Shown here piece by piece: positions 25,600 to 37,909 of a DNA stretch of 64,000 bases. A program made the translations under genes and the position numbers. The notes under the pieces are model-generated. The model saw nothing but the letters and a program-made list of their open reading frames with translations, was not told where the DNA came from and did not search any database. Source of the stretch: Hymenopus coronatus (Eukaryota; Arthropoda; Insecta; Mantodea; Hymenopodidae); NCBI GenBank assembly GCA_030762935.1, contig CM060900.1, positions 438,085,259 to 438,149,258 on the forward strand. The letters run 5' to 3'. Position 1 is the stretch's first letter; every line of letters starts with the position of its first letter.

Positions 25600-26630
25600 G
25601 TCTACCAAAAAGAATTTGGCACCTGACCGCAATGTCTGTACGAACCTTTGCTTCATTAGAATCCCGTGAAGCCACATTTTCAACAGGAACACCTCCTAAC
25701 CTGTTAGCCATACTCTCAATTGACTTATAGAGGACTTCCACTGGAATGCGTCACTAATTCCTCTTGCAACATCTTGCACTGTAGGAGAATGGAATTTGGG
25801 CACTTCTCCAGAGACCTCACCCGCCAATTAATTTTGTCCCCAAGGTGTTCTGTGGGATTCAGTTTGGGAATCTTGAGTGATCTAGAACAATTGTTGTGTC
25901 TGTATAAGAGCCGCAGAAATGCGGGATCTGGAAGTAATTACGGTCCATTCCGTAAAAGTTGCATAATATTAGGAGTATTTCATGGATTCAGAATTTGTAA
26001 CACTGCCTGTGAGATCATGCTGCCAGGAACAATCACCAAACAATAATACCATAGTACTAGTGACATTCCTGCATTATCATTTCAGTAAAGATCCTGACTG
26101 GCACTAAACAGTCTGGAGAAGCATTTTACCGAGTAATCACCACACTTTCGTCAGATTCTTTACTCACTGAACCGATTTCTACTGTTCCAATAAATACTTA
26201 CGATGGTCATCACCTCAAACACTGGCATTGTTCGTCTTGGTGATATCCAGCTTATTTCCCAATATTTTATAAAAGCTCGGTTGATAATTCTCTGTTCGCA
26301 ATTTTAAATAAGAACGGACATACTGTTGGTAGATGAAAATCGCATCATATGGTAGTCATTTTCTCTCCTGTTTTCGGAAATTTCTCGTTTAACGATTCTT
26401 TGATCGTTTCAAAATGTTCGGTAGCCCGGAACGTTTCTATTATATGTCCAACAACCCTTCACATAAGAAGAATGAATGGACTGTTGATAAAGGTATTGCT
26501 ATTTTCATGCAAGATAGCCCACCGAGTGGCAGCTTTTTATTACAGCTGTGTAACCTGCAATATCTCTTTCTCAAGTAGTCTTCTTGCCCCAATAAGTTTG
26601 AATGTAACAAGAGCTAATCTACAAAATTGA
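25600..26630 (-). pseudogene. Tc1-like transposase relic, reverse
   Basis: Minus-strand reading from high to low coordinates gives TEHFETIKESLNEKFP near 26360-26420. The catalytic core between is too degraded to read. PKLNPTEHLGDKI (25828-25866) corresponds to the PDLNPIEHLWDEI motif that carries the catalytic E. Then come CKMLQEELVTH and IESMANRLGGVPVEN (25676-25730), matching the usual C-terminal IPxxxxxxLIESMPRR segment. Many frame changes and stops are present, and no inverted ends were found. Confidence 0.72.
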
Positions 26631-27000
26631 ACACCTTCATGGGTATTACTTTGTGATAGCGTGTAAATGAACTGAGAAATAAATTACAGGAAAAAGCTAC
26701 AATGAGAGAATAACATAGTTGAGGGACAGAAAGCTATTTTCAGTTCATTGAAGTCCATGCAGCAAAATGTACCCATAACGTTTACCTGTGCGATGACCAA
26801 GGTTGTGGTATAAGTATTGTGTATACTGCTTGGAATGCAAAACCAACTGCTAAGATCTATTGCTGAAATGCCTAAGTTTGGCCTAGGTATAAATTTAGAT
26901 TAAGAGAGTAAGGTATTTAAGAAAGCAGGATTGCGGTTAGCAACATCGTACCACCCTGTGTTAATAGGTTTTTTTTTCTATCTTTCCTTGTTATTTATTA
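26631..27000. other. No recognised feature
   Basis: AT-rich gap between the Tc1-like relic and family X copy 4. Confidence 0.5.
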
Positions 27001-27009
27001 TTTTCTTCA

Positions 27010-27905
27010 GTTTACTTTCTCTAGCATACATGTACACTATACATAGTAGATAGACAAAGCATTTTACTGTCCCCAAAATTCTAATCCAAAATTTTACTGG
27101 AAATACATGTTTTGATACCTCTTGAGTCCAAAAGAAGAGTGTTTTTAGAAAAATCTCCATGCGTGTAGTCTGTAGGTAGCATAGCTCAAAAATGAAAAGT
27201 CGATTAAGTACCAAACCTGGTATGCAAGTTCTGTATACTCCAAGGATGCGACACGAAGATTTTCAAAAATACACCCACTCCCAGCTATCCTTTATATTGA
27301 TTATTTCAGAACATTTTGATTTTCTAAAATATGGCTCTAACGATGTTGATTAGAATATTGTTCAAAATGTCATTACAAACTAAATGTATATCTTGAATTT
27401 CCTGGGAATAGCCTCTCAAGGCCACTTTCTTCTTCATGGTTTTTATGGAACTGGTAAACCCTAAGAAATAGACAACACTAAAAATATAGATCTCGTTAAC
27501 ACACATAATTTATGTTATACATTTTTTCAGAGTTAGTCGTTACGAAGTTATTCCTTGATATTGGTTTCAGTTTTAAGCAACTTAAACTTTTATTAACCGG
27601 GACGTCATCTTTAGTTTCATACCTCGTTTGCTGTTCTAGTCCTATTCACGCAAATCGAACAAAATTTCAATTGTTTCAAATAGCGATAACTTTTAAAAGA
27701 TTTGACTAATCCGTTAGCATAGTGTACTCCTTTATTTCCCTTCTGCTTACAAAACAGCAAATAATAATAAAAATAAAATTTCTGCTAATGTTTATTTCGA
27801 TCAGCATGATATAGATAAATTAATAATCTTTTGTATGCATAGTTGTGTTTGGAGAACAGGTAGAGGAAGTCATGTGAATGCAACACTTCAATTTTTGTGA
27901 TATAT
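27010..27905 (-). repeat. Family X, near full-length copy 4, reverse
   Basis: The tail is at 27010 (TAGCATACATGTACACTATA) and the head near 27860-27900 (GGAAGTCATGTGAATGCAAC, inverse of the head elsewhere). Internal landmarks are GGGAATAGCC near 27405 and AACCGGGACGTCATC near 27596, and the whole is collinear with copy 3. It has no CA tract. Confidence 0.82.
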
Positions 27906-27909
27906 TGGA

Positions 27910-28780
27910 ATGGCACAAAATTGGATTAAATAATCAATGAAAAGGGAATGCCTCGTATATTATTAATTGGTGAAAGCCTACGCTATAAAACATAATAAAA
28001 GTAAAAAGTAGGGAATGAGATAATTACTGCTAGATAACTAGCTATATAATAATTGCCAATATGGTCCTTTTCACGCAGGAGTTTTAATTTTAAATGCTGT
28101 GTATAGTTAGTATTCTGAATATAATAGTGAGATATAAACAATTTACCACTCACAGCGATAATTAAGTTCAACAAATAGTTATCACAAACAGTAATCATAA
28201 ATCCTAATTAAAATCAAAGTTTCAGTTAAAAACTAAGCAGTGTACATGTTAAGTGTATGTTAATAGAAATATGATGTTGTAAAAGACTAGACCAGAGCTG
28301 AAACTGTAAGCAAAGAGACATCATTGCAAAGCCTTTCAAGCAATGTGAATTCAGAGGCTTGGGGAACATATAAAGGAGCATACCTTGAACTAAAAGACAG
28401 AAAGTATGCAGGTCTGTGATACTTTTTAGAAATTAGAAACTTAGCTTGGGGTTCAAGACGTAATATGGATGTTAGAAGCATAGCGCTTGGCTAAGGAAAT
28501 AGGACGCTACAACATACACCAAAATGAAGCCAATCAGTGGTCAGCGTTAATGCTGAGGCAGATTCTGGGAAATATTCTAACTACCGCAGATACAGTTCCC
28601 GGGTCTTCAGATCAATCCACGAGAGAGTTTGCGTAGAAATGTGAGACGCGAAATCTTAAATTCAACTTTCAATCCTAAGTTCATAAAGTTTTAAACAACG
28701 CGCAAAGTAAGATTATTTTTACTGAAACTGAGTTGTTCATATGGATGCTCTTTAACGCTGTGGTACAGTGTTCAATTTTA
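27910..28780. other. No recognised feature
   Basis: AT-rich sequence, then a slightly GC-richer stretch at 28300-28620 without a readable domain. Confidence 0.5.
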
Positions 28781-28781
28781 T

Positions 28782-28930
28782 ATTTGGCGTGAAAGACCGC
28801 TTAATTTTGCTCAGAGGCCTCTTTATCAGGTTTGAGGTTCTTTTACGCCCGAAAAAAATCCATCTCCCTCCGCCGAGTTTGACCCCGCGACCTTGGAAAC
28901 CAGAGGCTAGCATGTTATCCCCAGGACGAT
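28782..28930 (-). repeat. SINE family C, internally shortened, reverse
   Basis: On the minus strand it has the B-box region GGTCGCGGGGTCAAACTC, the GGCGGAGGGAGATGG junction, and then the tail segment CCTCAAACCTGATAAAGAGG and GCCTCTGAGCAAAATTAAGC. Compared with 35268 it lacks the middle of the body (the GGCATGGCTTCC segment) and has lost the A-box end of the head. Confidence 0.75.
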
Positions 28931-28989
28931 GTAGAGTACGATGTGAAGCTAATGGTATTGCAATACAGTTTCAGCTCTAAAGTAATTCA

Positions 28990-30660
28990 GGTGTCAGATA
29001 ATTTTAACATTTTAATTACAATTGTTAAATAAGTATTAAAATTCGAACTGATGAGTGTTGTCTGTAAAATTCCTTCACCGATGATACCCTGCTTAAAGAT
29101 ACTTACTTTACCTAAAGAAAAGTCAGCCTGCCAAAATAAACAAAAATATTACTTAATAATTTCAAAAAGAAATAATAGTTATGTGTTCAAAGGTTTAGAA
29201 GAGAAAGCGAAAATGACAATGAAATATAGGATAAATTATACAAGTGAATAATTTGTCATATTACAATATCCTGTTACATATCCAGAAAATTAGATAATAA
29301 GCTGGCTAAATTAAAATATAGCTCTTCCAATATGAGTGACTTTCTCAGAAAAGTTAGAAAAGGTACCACAGGAAATCGAAAAATAGGTTTTAACTAAAGC
29401 TAAGAGAAAATAAAATTTATAGATCCAATAGCAGGTACAGTCACAATTTACGTGTAAGATACAATCCGAATTAAATATAAAGCCTTTAATAATATAATTA
29501 CAACTATTAAAGTGGAGTGACTAATGAAATGGAATATATGTTGGCGGTTACACTATAAATTAGGCGGGGAAAATGTGAGAGATGCTTAAACCACATTGAA
29601 ACCTTTAGGGACCTATACACCTTTTGGACAATGTGACTATTACTTATCGATATTGTTGTTCCTGGACGCAGTTTAACAGTCCCACGTCTAACCTCGTAGC
29701 TATAGAAACAAAAGAAGTCGCAAAAAACTCACGTGGGGTAAGTAAAATAGTTATTTAACATTTTTCTATGTATTTTACACTAATTCGTACCTTTGTTTAA
29801 ATTTCTCCGGAATTAATGTAGAGCATCCGACTCTCCGGGCTGCTTCTATTTCTCTGTCCTTTAACATAACTTTTTCCATAATAAAATTGTCAAATGGTTT
29901 TTAATTAGTGTCTACAGACAAAAAGTTCACAACAGCCCACAAATCTTATTTATAAAAAGAATGAAAAGCTACAATAACGTAGACTACTAAATGTTTATTT
30001 CTCATAGAACTCATTTGCATCCAACCAATATTTTAGCGCATTTATTAGTATATTTTAATTTAATAACATTTGCCGCCCAAAACGTAGTATGCGATACACG
30101 TGTGTTGCAGAATTTTGTAAATTGAAAAGACACAATTTTGGTTCAACTTTTCAAATTTTCCTCATTTCTGCAATAGTATACTTCCCACGCTTGTATCACA
30201 ATATATGTACCATTATGATTGTTGGAATATACGCTTTCGTTACAGAATGTTTTCAGGCAAGCTCATTTTGTATAGGCTGCTACCTTCGAATGTGCGCCTG
30301 GAACCATTAAGTTATTTTGATAGGCCAAAGTTTTTTTCGGAGGATCCTGTGTCCAAACGCCCTGGAGGTGATCAAAACTGGGCGTAAGCTTTTTAGCGTT
30401 CTCTTTGTTCTTTAAAAGGGTTGTCTCAGTTACTTCCATGAAAACATTCATATTTTTATTTCAATTTCCTTTTCATCAGCACACTCTACTAATATTTAAT
30501 TGCACCTTAAACCCTCGCAGAAAAGGCATTCTAGAAAGTAACATTCTAGAAAGTTCTTAATTCCACAAGACTTCATTTCGACGAATGGCCGTATTACGGG
30601 CAATAGCTTACGTAACACTGGACTGTTTCTGACCGGCTCTGTTTTTCCTTCGCTCTTCTT
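28990..30660. other. No recognised feature
   Basis: AT-rich DNA. Short frames at 29051-29251 and 30089-30387 show no family features. I see no repeats shared with the rest of the window. Confidence 0.55.
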
Positions 30661-30667
30661 CACCATG

Positions 30668-30900
30668 TGTTTCAGTGTGTTAGTAGTGGTTACACTACTC
30701 GCCTCTCACCTAGACAGCCCGGGTTGGATCCCAAGCGACCGCATGTGAGATTTGTGGTGGACAAATCGGCGCAGGGGCGGGTTTTTTCTGGGTTCTCCGG
30801 TTTCCCCGCCATTGCATTCCACCGGTGCTCCATCTTCATTCCATGTATCACCACTGTTATCTCTTGCGGTGCCACAAGTAGTAAAAACGGGCGTTTAACA
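30668..30900 (+). repeat. SINE family B, forward copy
   Basis: The head reads TTAGTAGTGGTTACACTACTC and then CCGGGTTGGATCCCAAGCG (B-box). The body has GGTGGACAAATCGGCGCAGG, TCTGGGTTCTCCGGTTTCCC and CATTCCACCGGTGCTCCATC. Its tail, CTCTTGCGGTGCCACAAG then AGTAAAAACGGGCGTTTAAC, is shared with the copies at 37683 and 60870 but differs from the tail at 15230 and 59745, so family B has two tail subtypes. Confidence 0.82.
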
Positions 30901-31202
30901 CCACCAAAACAAGTGTATTAGTACTATTGCAATACCAGAAAGTACGTATACCTTGGTGAATGGAATCTTCACGTATGATTCTATGTAAAACCAAACCCTT
31001 GCAGAGAAGTAAGATGGTGATTTATAGACAGATTTCCTGTTGTTCGAGCGCCTTACAAAGGAACCGTTCATAAACCTGTTAGTAGAATAGGAAAACAAGA
31101 TGTACTCCTGATATAAACAAATTACTAAATTCTTGTATACGAAAAGCTCGTTGACATCGAAAAATAGTTAAAACGAAGTTCCAATATCTCTGAAAAAAAT
31201 TC

Positions 31203-31400
31203 CACAGCTATGAATTTGACTCGGCTGGGTGCTATCAAACTTTTAAAAAGAAAACCTTATAAGATAACTGTAGTACAAGAATTGCAACCACAAGATAGTG
31301 GTGTTAATTTCTGTAATTCTGTGTTGGATAATATTAATGATTTTAATCCTTGTTTATTTTTTACGCACGAAGTACTCATTGTTTGCATAGCCATTAAGAA
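31203..31400 (+). pseudogene. Mariner-superfamily transposase fragment
   Basis: A short open stretch contains KPYKITVVQELQPQD followed by NFCNSVLDN and FNPCLFFTHE. This corresponds to the linker between the DNA-binding half and the first catalytic motif of mariner-type transposases (PYxxxxVQELxxxD, then FCxWxL, then ILFSDE). The catalytic SDE is replaced by THE. Confidence 0.6.
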
Positions 31401-31654
31401 ATAATGATCATTGATAAAAATATTCCTTAAAGCTGTTAGAGATGTATATGTGGCGGCACCAATACACCATGTCTAAGCTTTTCTATGACGAAAAAGTTAT
31501 AGTTTACATGCGAAATCTATGCATTTGTATTTATGGTGCTATGGTTATCCGACTCCGCCGGCAAACAGCGTACTTCCCAGTGTAAAAAAAAAAAATGTTT
31601 CACGCGTCAAAACGAAGGCTCTGAAGAGTAAGCAATAGACCGCGGCTTACACAT

Positions 31655-31750
31655 CCTGCGTATTCTGAAAATCTGGCTGCACCCGACCATTTCCTTTCCT
31701 TACGCCAACTGGTAGCAACAACTCATTTCAAAGGTGAATCAGGATAAAAT
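31655..31750 (+). pseudogene. Mariner transposase C-terminal scrap
   Basis: YSENLAAPDHFLSLRQLV followed by THFKGES resembles the YSPDLAPSDFHLF and GxxF blocks of mariner. It may belong to the same insertion as the fragment at 31203, although that fragment looks like a different subgroup. Confidence 0.45.
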
Positions 31751-32113
31751 GAGATTCCTTGATGATGAATCCTGATGTAAACATGTTCTCAAGAGAATAT
31801 TAAACTGCTTTGCGAAATGCTTCCTGATAAAATATTTGTTTTCTTCAAAACTCTTAAGGAAGAATAAAGTGATTTGGCATTCTTGTTGGTCTTTTAAAGC
31901 TCCATTACCCCTTGTTTTTATGCCACTGAGTTTCTTTCCTCTCTGTAAACATAAAATGTTGAGACAGCATTATTCTCCTCTAACTTAAAAATTAGTATGC
32001 CTTAATTTAATATTTTCACTGATATTCGCAACAAAGAAGCAATATAAATAGGATGAACTACCTTAACCGTTGCGATTTCGAAATACTTTGTGTTTTTCAT
32101 CAAAACATTTGAT

Positions 32114-32320
32114 CACCCTCCGTGGTCTAGAAGTTACTATGCTAGCCTCTATAAAGCCCAAGATTACGGGTTCAATGCTGGCGGAGGGTGACGGATTTTT
32201 TCGGACAAATCCTTAGCATGATTTCCTTTGAAAGGAAAATAAAGCCTGTGGTCCCGTGTAATGTTTATTTGCAAGTAACGGGACCTCAGACCTTGAAAGA
32301 AGAAGGATTCTGGGCAAAAT
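32114..32320 (+). repeat. SINE family C, forward copy
   Basis: The head reads CACCCTCCGTGGTCTAGAAG (A-box region) and then TTACGGGTTCAATGCTGGCG (B-box). The GGCGGAGGGTGACGGATTTT junction follows, then a body with AATCCTTAGCATGATTTCC and GCCTGTGGTCCCGTGT. It aligns collinearly with 35268. Confidence 0.8.
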
Positions 32321-32329
32321 TGTGCCATT

Positions 32330-32750
32330 TTGCGTTATGATTTCATCCTACAGTGCCATTTGTCGCCTACAAATAGCACTGTCACCAACCCTTGTCACCA
32401 TGGCGCATAGCGGCGAAGTCACGAACTAAAAATTTAAATCTGATCAAGGAAACATCGTCCGAACGACGCCCTCTTCTCCACTTAGGAACTAATTCATCAG
32501 AAAATGTGCTTAAATCAGCTTCAAAGAACTACCTGACAGAATTGAATTTAGGGGATTAAGGGGGTTTCCATACCTTAGTTACGAACTTATAAAAAAAGGA
32601 AATACCATTAAAGATAATCAACTTACTGTTTAGTATTAAAGTTATTAAATTCTCAATTGAAATGTTTCGAAAATTAGTTAATAATAGTTTCCCTAGAATG
32701 ACGCGAGTGGCAATGTGTACGTATCCGTTCGTGCAGTAGCAGCGTATAGG
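32330..32750. other. No recognised feature
   Basis: No recognisable gene or repeat. Confidence 0.5.
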
Positions 32751-32759
32751 CCATCCGTT

Positions 32760-33070
32760 TCACTCCTAGACGGTACCTAGGTTGTGGAGCAATATCAATA
32801 TGTTAGCCTACCTTTCGTTATAAGGTGGAGGAAATAACGCTCGTCTGCTTCTATACAAGTCTGACATACGTTGAACATATTATTGAACAGCTAACAAATT
32901 TCTAGAGCTGAAATACTGCAAACGCATGCCAGGTACGGCCTCTTAATTCGTCGAGGGTGTGAGGATTTCTTACACAAACCTTAACTTTATAGACAATTTA
33001 CTATCGTATGGATTTAGATCTGAAGAAAGACCAGGGCAATCAATTCTGTCGTAATGCCACCTGTAAAACG
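32760..33070 (-). pseudogene. Mariner-superfamily transposase C-terminal relic, reverse
   Basis: Minus-strand pieces in order are SSDLNPYD (near 33035), NPHTLDELRGRTW (32939-32973) and CIEADERYFLHL (near 32830-32870). These match the SPDLxPxD, NPxTxxELxxxI and CIxxxGxHFxxLL blocks at the C-terminus of mariner-superfamily transposases. Several frames are involved and the rest of the gene is not visible. Confidence 0.6.
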
Positions 33071-33074
33071 AGAA

Positions 33075-35260
33075 GGCTAAAATTTTTGAATTTGTGACTA
33101 AAAATATGTATGTATAAAATCAAGCTGAAAGTATCGTTGCTCTCCGGAGTCGTATGCTGGGCTTCTACTGAGCGAAGGCCGACAACTCAAAGCCTAAGAG
33201 GAGTTTGACCCTTTAACTGCCATTACCATTAATAAGGTAAACACGGTGTCCTAAAGAGGGGAACCAAAATCCCGCGTTGTAACGATGTTTGATTTATAAT
33301 TATACTTTGGTTTTCACACAGTATTGAATAGAGCTACTCAGGCGTTTTACTGAAAACTAGGGGTATACTTACCCATTTTCATATTAATACCTTAAACTGG
33401 TGATATTTGTTTTAGAACTGTAAGCACTGGGAATATAAATGGAAATATTTTTCGGTCTGCTCGAGACAGGTGCTCCAGATATTTCTTCCGCAATTGAGAC
33501 ATCTTTGTAGTGTCCTCCCAGAAGGTATCACTGCGTTTGATGCGTCAGGTATTTTGTTTTGTTGTTGTTGTTTTTTTTCATTTAAGGGGAAGGTGGGTAG
33601 GTTAGTATGGGGAAAGCTAGTGAGATCCCACAGAAGCACCCTCTTTAGTTACGATGGATTGCTGCTGTAGAAGGTGTAAGTACCACTGAATTTATACTGT
33701 GACCGCCTTCCGCTGATTGGCTTGGGGTGGACATAGGCCGGGTTGTTAGCGAGAGGGTCCGTTTATTTCGCTTCTGTTCCAGAAACCGATCTCTGTTCAT
33801 TGGTTAGAGTTTGAGTGCCAGAGTTCTACATCAAACCGGTAAGAGATGCACACATATGACGAGTGCCTTTCAGTCACTCAGGTAACGTGCTACCGTTTCT
33901 TACTCCTTTGACCGTACGCTTTGTTCAAACACAAGAGATTATCATAACTGGGAATTACGCAATAAAGAGCATCGGCATGTTTTTATTTTGACTCAACTGT
34001 ACATCCTTTCCATGTGTGTGTGTCGTGTCTGTCCGTCTGTCAGTCACACACTATAGCTGAAAAAAAAATGCATTTTTCAATACCTGAAACGAGATGCAAG
34101 TTTCATTCCTTGGTCCACCATTTCTTAATCATAATATTAACTTATAATTCTATGTTCTCTCACATAAAAACGTATCGCATACCTTAAAAGTCAACTCAAA
34201 GTTACATGTTCAGAATCTGAATGTGAACGTAGACCAAAATACGCCATGACTGTATAGCAGGCCTCTGGTGTTTCTGGTCATTAAGATTACATTACGGTTT
34301 CAAACTCTCCAAGGGGCAACTCAGGAGTTGGGGGATGTTTGTTGGGGCCATAAGATGAATATTGAGTTACTTGTGTACCTTGTTCCCCAAGCAACCTTGC
34401 TTTCTAATTTCCTGATATGGAGTAATTAACTAAATGGCCTCCACAGCATGCCTATCCGTGATCACAGGATCATCCATAGCTTCTCTATGCAGTTGAGTGT
34501 ACATATTTGGCGCATACTAATGTGTACAACACAGTTTTCAATTTCGGGAAGAAACAACCAACAGGACTCTTGGCACTACATGTTGGGGGAATTACGAACA
34601 TGTGCACATGCCAAATGTCCATTTAATCCGGAATGTGTACGTCAGGAATACCATGAAGTGTAATTTAATGATATTTATATTCCAATCGAAGTACACATGA
34701 GAAGTATCTAGTTTATTGCTAAACAGTTCAAGGATAAACATTACATATCGATATGTATGTGAAATATGAAGTAAACGTCTCTATATATTATATTTATCAG
34801 TATGGTTGGAGAGACAATCTAATACAGTATTTCAATACTGCTTTCAAATGCTCATTATTAAATTGCGATATCCGAATTGTGTTGAAACTTTTGAAACAAT
34901 AATATATTTTCCTGTCCCTTAAATGCAATGACATTTTTTGTTTTGTAATAGTCATATGACCTTTATTAGTTAACATTTCACAGTGTTGGAACAAATTATT
35001 TACACAAAGATTTATATATTTTATTACCTCTGGATTAGGGTTGATATTCAAAAAGCATAATTCCCATAGAACTATAGTTTGTTATAAATGCGAAAAACTG
35101 AAAAAATAATGATAAAATAAAGATAAAAAGGAAATATTCACACGAACACATAAAAATATAACTACCATATGGTATGTAGTTTACCGCTAAATTTTACGCA
35201 GTAATATATAAAGAGACAAAAATGCTATATTTGCTGTTCACGCATGGGTAGTTATTGCTT
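33075..35260. other. No recognised feature
   Basis: A TTG/T-rich run lies near 33555-33580. The rest has only short frames and no family resemblance. Confidence 0.55.
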
Positions 35261-35267
35261 CAGAAGT

Positions 35268-35500
35268 CGCCCTCCGTGGTATAATGGTTACCATGCTGAC
35301 TTCATATACCCAAGTTCGCGGGTTCAAACCCGGCGGAGGACGATGAATTCTTTTTGGTCGTAAAAATCCTTGGCATGGCTTCCTTCGGAAGGGAAGTAAA
35401 GCCGTTGGTCCCGTGTCGTAGATTTCAGGCACATAAAAGAACCTCAAGCCTGACAGAGAGGCCTCTGAGCAAAATAAGCGGGCTTTCACGCCCACTATAG
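35268..35500 (+). repeat. SINE family C, best copy
   Basis: The tRNA-like head has GCCCTCCGTGGTATAATGG (A-box), GCGGGTTCAAACCCGGCGG (B-box) and a paired GCCCTCCG / CGGAGGAC end, so it is close to a tRNA shape. A 150-base body follows: AATCCTTGGCATGGCTTCC, GCCGTTGGTCCCGTGTCG, CCTCAAGCCTGACAGAGAGG and GCGGGCTTTCACGCCCAC. Related copies are at 28782 and 32114. Confidence 0.85.
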
Positions 35501-35810
35501 AATGGAACGCTGAGAACCACGTAGTTAAAGAGCGACTATAACTAACACACCATATAATTTCGTTTCATTGCTTCAGAAACCACAAGTGGTTCTTGACCTT
35601 CCTGCATAGGACAGAAGGTATTGCTGCGAAGTTCGGTGTTCGTGACAATGATCATGGATGACTTAGTCTATTAGCAAGCTGTGCTGGGCCGGGACAAATT
35701 CCAGTAGGAAAGACATCATGGCAGATTCTGTTTCATAAAATTGTCCTTCGCGAAGGACTAAGTGATATTGAAGTTGGAATTAATATAAGTTCCCCTTTGA
35801 TAAAAGAAAT

Positions 35811-35813
35811 GTA

Positions 35814-35853
<40 letters not shown>
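35811..35853. repeat. (ATT)n microsatellite
   Basis: Perfect ATT trinucleotide tract of about 43 bases. Confidence 0.95.
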
Positions 35854-35855
<2 letters not shown>

Positions 35856-35988
35856 GAATTATATTCCTATTTTTAAATCATCCTTCCAACGAAGAGAGGT
35901 ACTTATAAAGAGCCTGTATGTAAACTTTTGGCCTTCTTTACTGACAAATACACGCTGCTTTTGGGACTGAGGTCCTGTGAAAAAGAAG

Positions 35989-36013
35989 TAAATAAATAAA
36001 TAAATAAATAAAT
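35989..36013. repeat. (AAAT)n microsatellite
   Basis: Perfect AAAT tetranucleotide tract of about 25 bases. Confidence 0.9.
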
Positions 36014-36675
36014 GAACTTAACCAACAACAAAGAAATCAAAATATAGCAAACATCTATAATGCAACTAAATCGAAACTGTGGAAAGGCCAATTATGGGAT
36101 GTCGTTTGTATCACTTTATTATACAGTTTTATTAAAGTTGTTACAGAAACACTTATTGCATGGATCGTTGACCTGCATGCATATTTCAAATGGAAATTAA
36201 ACAATAGAAAATTTACAAAATGTAATTAAAATATTATTGCTGTGCGTACTATTTAACTGTAGCCTAAAGTGTATATAAAGGAAAGCAGTGATGTTTATGT
36301 AAAATTCTACAACCGCCGCCGTACTCATTGTCCGTTTCTCCATATATTGGTTCGTTTCAAACTATGTGATATTAGCCGACATTACGAGTTGCTGTCAAAT
36401 GGGCCGGAATTTGTAAGTGTGTATGTGTTTATGTCTGATTATATGTTAATCAAATTTGCATTGTTTCTTAAATGGGATTTATAAAGAATACTGATATACA
36501 ATTGAATTTGTATTTATATACTCAGGTTAATCATTTTTAAAACGTTTTAACTTATTGTTAAAAGAAGTCATATAGAGTGTTATTAGATTAAATCCGAGCC
36601 AGTAATCTTTATATGTAGACACACATCTAGTTACTTCGTGCTGCTACTACTATATGCAAGGAATGTCATTATGTC

Positions 36676-36990
36676 TATCAGGTGGTCCAGCCGCCCCATA
36701 TTTTACGTGTGTACATGCCCCTCTTTGCGTTAAAAGAGTTGCAGAACTCAACTAGGCTATAATGATTTAAAACCAGAAGGTGAGCAACTGGCTGAGTGAC
36801 CTTCGTTTTACCCCTTTTGCTTATCTGCGGAGATGGGTATGTGGGTCGTGCTCATTAAGAGGGATAAAACAAAGGCTGCTCTTCACCAGTTCTAAACTGT
36901 CTGGTTTAGTTCGAAATGGCCCTGTTGAGTTCTGCCACTCTTTTAACGCAGGAAGGGATATCTACATACAGCAAACACAGGACAGCTGCG
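36676..36990 (+). repeat. Repeat R3, copy 1
   Basis: About 310 bases are collinear with 62112-62420. Shared landmarks are GGTGGTCCAGCCGCCCC, AAAAGAGTTGCAGAACTCAA, GCTCATTAAGAGGG and GTTGAGTTCTGCCAC. Neither copy has a shared reading frame or a tRNA-like head, and the class is unknown. Confidence 0.72.
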
Positions 36991-36994
36991 CCAC

Positions 36995-37680
36995 CTATAT
37001 AACAGTTTTCAAGAAACTGAGGTTTAAAGTTTTTGCGAAGTTTTATGTTAAAATGTGATAAAAATATATGTATTTATATAAAATAATTTGCTATATACCT
37101 ACATTAATCATACAAAGTTTCAACTTACCAACTGTGTATTTTTCTGCGCTTTCTTTGTTATATTGTTGTTCGTTCCGCTACAGTCAAGAATTATATTTGA
37201 CAAATTATTTATACAAGTAAATTCTATAATCACAGTCCAATTTAGAACGCACAAATGTTTAAAAAGCAAGTATAGTAATATGCTTGGAAGAAACTTTGTA
37301 AAGAATTCTAATTAATAATTTTAAGCAAATAATATTAATAATAAATACAGATTAATAAATTAAATAGCACAAATATAATACTCAAAAGAGCCATAACTGC
37401 TATTTATTGCAATGGTGCTCTATTGCTGAAGTAGAACCAGAGACATAGACAATTATGTGATTAAGTTATGAAGTAATAATAATAAATGACAGCCGTCAAT
37501 AAAGTTTTATAATACTATTTAAGGTGCTGAAACTATGGTGCTTCATTGCCTCAAAAAACTAATTACAATCTTTATTCCGATTCTTTCGCAACAATTCTAC
37601 GGTACAACTTTTATCTCGTCGCTTCGACGTGTAGACAATTGACTTCTCCCTCTCCCTCACGCTCAGTACATTTTATAATG
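36995..37680. other. No recognised feature, very AT-rich
   Basis: AT-rich DNA with many TAATAA words and no gene-like signal. Confidence 0.5.
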
Positions 37681-37682
37681 TT

Positions 37683-37885
37683 TAACGCCTGCTTTTAGTG
37701 CATATGACACCGCAGGCGAAGGCACTGATGACGCATGGAGTGAAGATGGAGCATCAGTGGAATGCAACGGCGGGGGAAACCGGAGAATCTGGAGAACTCC
37801 GCCCCTGCGCCACTTTGTGCACACCACAAACCCCACATGCCATCGCCTGAGATCGAATCCGAGCCGCCATAGTGAGATCCTAGCA
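37683..37885 (-). repeat. SINE family B, reverse copy
   Basis: Minus-strand landmarks are CGGATTCGATCTCAGGCG (B-box region), ATGTGGGGTTTGTGGTGTGC, TCTCCGGTTTCCCCCGCCG and CATTCCACTGATGCTCC. The tail belongs to the same subtype as 30668. The A-box end is poorly preserved. Confidence 0.75.
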
Positions 37886-37909
37886 CAGCCTGCGCTCAGA
37901 ATTCCAGTC

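Noticed and set aside
35268..35342. Possible genuine tRNA gene
   Set aside because: The head is followed by a conserved non-tRNA body shared with 28782 and 32114, so it is a SINE. I could not fold a complete cloverleaf with a convincing anticodon arm by eye; a tRNA covariance-model scan would settle it.
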